Source: Algoriphagus mannitolivorans DSM 15301
GTDB lineage: Bacteria > Bacteroidota > Bacteroidia > Cytophagales > Cyclobacteriaceae
DNA length: 64,000 nucleotides
Assembly (NCBI RefSeq): GCF_000429425.1
Contig: NZ_AUBV01000004.1
Coordinates: 405,174 to 469,173, forward strand
Reading direction: 5' to 3'
Shown here: in pieces, positions 63,701-64,000 of the stretch
Position numbering within the stretch: the stretch's first letter is position 1
Layout: each line of letters begins with the position of its first letter
Program-made: the position numbers and the translations under genes
The notes under the pieces: generated by a model
Databases searched by the model: none
The model's input: only the letters and a program-made list of their open reading frames with translations
Told to the model about the DNA's origin: nothing

Positions 63701-64000
63701 CTGGACAGTTTAAAAGACGACAAAGTCACTAACTTTAAACTGTATGAAGAAGTCAAGATTTACCGAAAGCCAGATCATCAAGGCAGTCAAGGATCATGAA
63801 TCGGGCAGGGATGTAAATGAACTCTGCCGGGAATTGGGTATCCATCGAGGCACATTTTATCTCTGGAAAAAGAAGTATGGAGGCATTGAAGTTCAGGAGC
63901 TCAAGCGGCTCAAGGAGCTGGAGGAAGAAAACCGGAAGCTCAAGCAGATGTACGCGGAGCTGGCCCTAGATAACAAGATTCTCAAGGATGTTCTGGGAAA
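63701..64000 (+). mobile_element. IS3-family insertion sequence, left end (runs off the window)
   Basis: The element begins around 63696-63705 with CTGGACAGTTTAAAAGACG and carries an OrfA transposase gene from 63744. The exact boundary cannot be fixed, because the other end and the target duplication lie beyond 64000. It interrupts the amidohydrolase gene. ACAGTTTAAA (63705-63714) and TTTAAACTGT (63734-63743) form a 10-bp stem directly before the orfA ATG. Confidence 0.8.
63744..64000 (+). CDS. IS3-family transposase OrfA (partial, 3' end outside window)
   Basis: The visible 85 residues start MKKSRFTESQIIKAVKDHESG and continue with a helix-turn-helix (VNELCRELGIHRGTFYLWKKKYGG). A leucine-zipper-like LKRLKELEEENRKLKQMYAEL segment and DNKILKDVLG follow. 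This is the canonical OrfA of IS3-group elements, the DNA-binding part of the transposase usually joined to OrfB (DDE domain) by -1 frameshifting. OrfB would lie to the right of the window. The start ATG is directly preceded by an inverted repeat. Confidence 0.93.
   Translation, partial: MKKSRFTESQIIKAVKDHESGRDVNELCRELGIHRGTFYLWKKKYGGIEVQELKRLKELEEENRKLKQMYAELALDNKILKDVLG

Noticed and set aside
60833..63710. Composite transposon bounded by two IS ends
   Set aside because: The left copy is only 14 bp, partly palindromic and has no transposase beside it; evidence is too thin for a feature.

Overview
The window looks like a chromosomal segment of a marine or aquatic Bacteroidota, most likely Cytophagales of the Cyclobacteriaceae/Algoriphagus kind. 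The basis is a SusC/SusD pair, an alginate-degradation locus, many SPII lipoproteins, DUF6090-type membrane proteins, Reg_prop/Y_Y_Y and 7TMR-type histidine kinases, and a moderately AT-rich base composition. This is inference from gene content; no rRNA or tRNA gene was seen.

Region 1 (1-6326) is core chromosome: the 3' end of exodeoxyribonuclease III, an RsbW-like ATPase, ybeY, mnmG, a SAM methyltransferase and an Ig-like lipoprotein, all on + and tightly packed. Two parS-type 16-mers lie just before mnmG. A 498-bp gene-free stretch (5829-6326) holds one perfect DnaA box, several one-mismatch boxes and an AT-rich block. Together these make a strong candidate for the replication origin.

Region 2 (6327-14870) is fatty-acid beta-oxidation: acyl-CoA ligase, a MarR regulator with a doubled palindromic operator, a fused hydroxyacyl-CoA dehydrogenase/enoyl-CoA hydratase, thiolase and acyl-CoA dehydrogenase. 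A four-helix-bundle (23S rRNA intervening-sequence type) gene, flanked by imperfect inverted repeats, sits between the second and third enzymes.

Region 3 (15066-31590) is an alginate utilisation locus. It contains kdgK, eda, a FadR-type GntR regulator with a double palindromic operator, susC, susD, a heparinase-like lyase, a PL6 lyase, a PL17 oligoalginate lyase, kdgF, an MFS transporter and an SDR reductase. Together they can import alginate oligomers, cut them to unsaturated uronate, convert that to DEH, reduce it to KDG, phosphorylate it and cleave KDPG to pyruvate and glyceraldehyde-3-phosphate.

Region 4 (31721-45211) is mixed: a cytochrome c/PQQ-type sugar dehydrogenase lipoprotein, a PAS histidine kinase, an alpha-glucan phosphorylase homologue that appears to lack the PLP lysine, a propeller histidine kinase, a tricorn-like S41 protease, a dihaem cytochrome and an NTF2-like lipoprotein.

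Region 5 (45588-60608, minus strand) is the most unusual part. Three histidine kinases overlap end to start: a 1957-aa protein, a 715-aa 7TM kinase and a 2336-aa protein. Both giants have an NTF2/SnoaL-like N-terminus, a coiled coil, a tandem array of about 187-residue GAF-like modules (8 and 10 copies) and one C-terminal kinase core. No response regulator is present in the window.

Region 6 (60885-64000) holds two tandem DUF6090-type genes and an amidohydrolase whose 5' end has been cut off by an IS3-family element running off the right edge.
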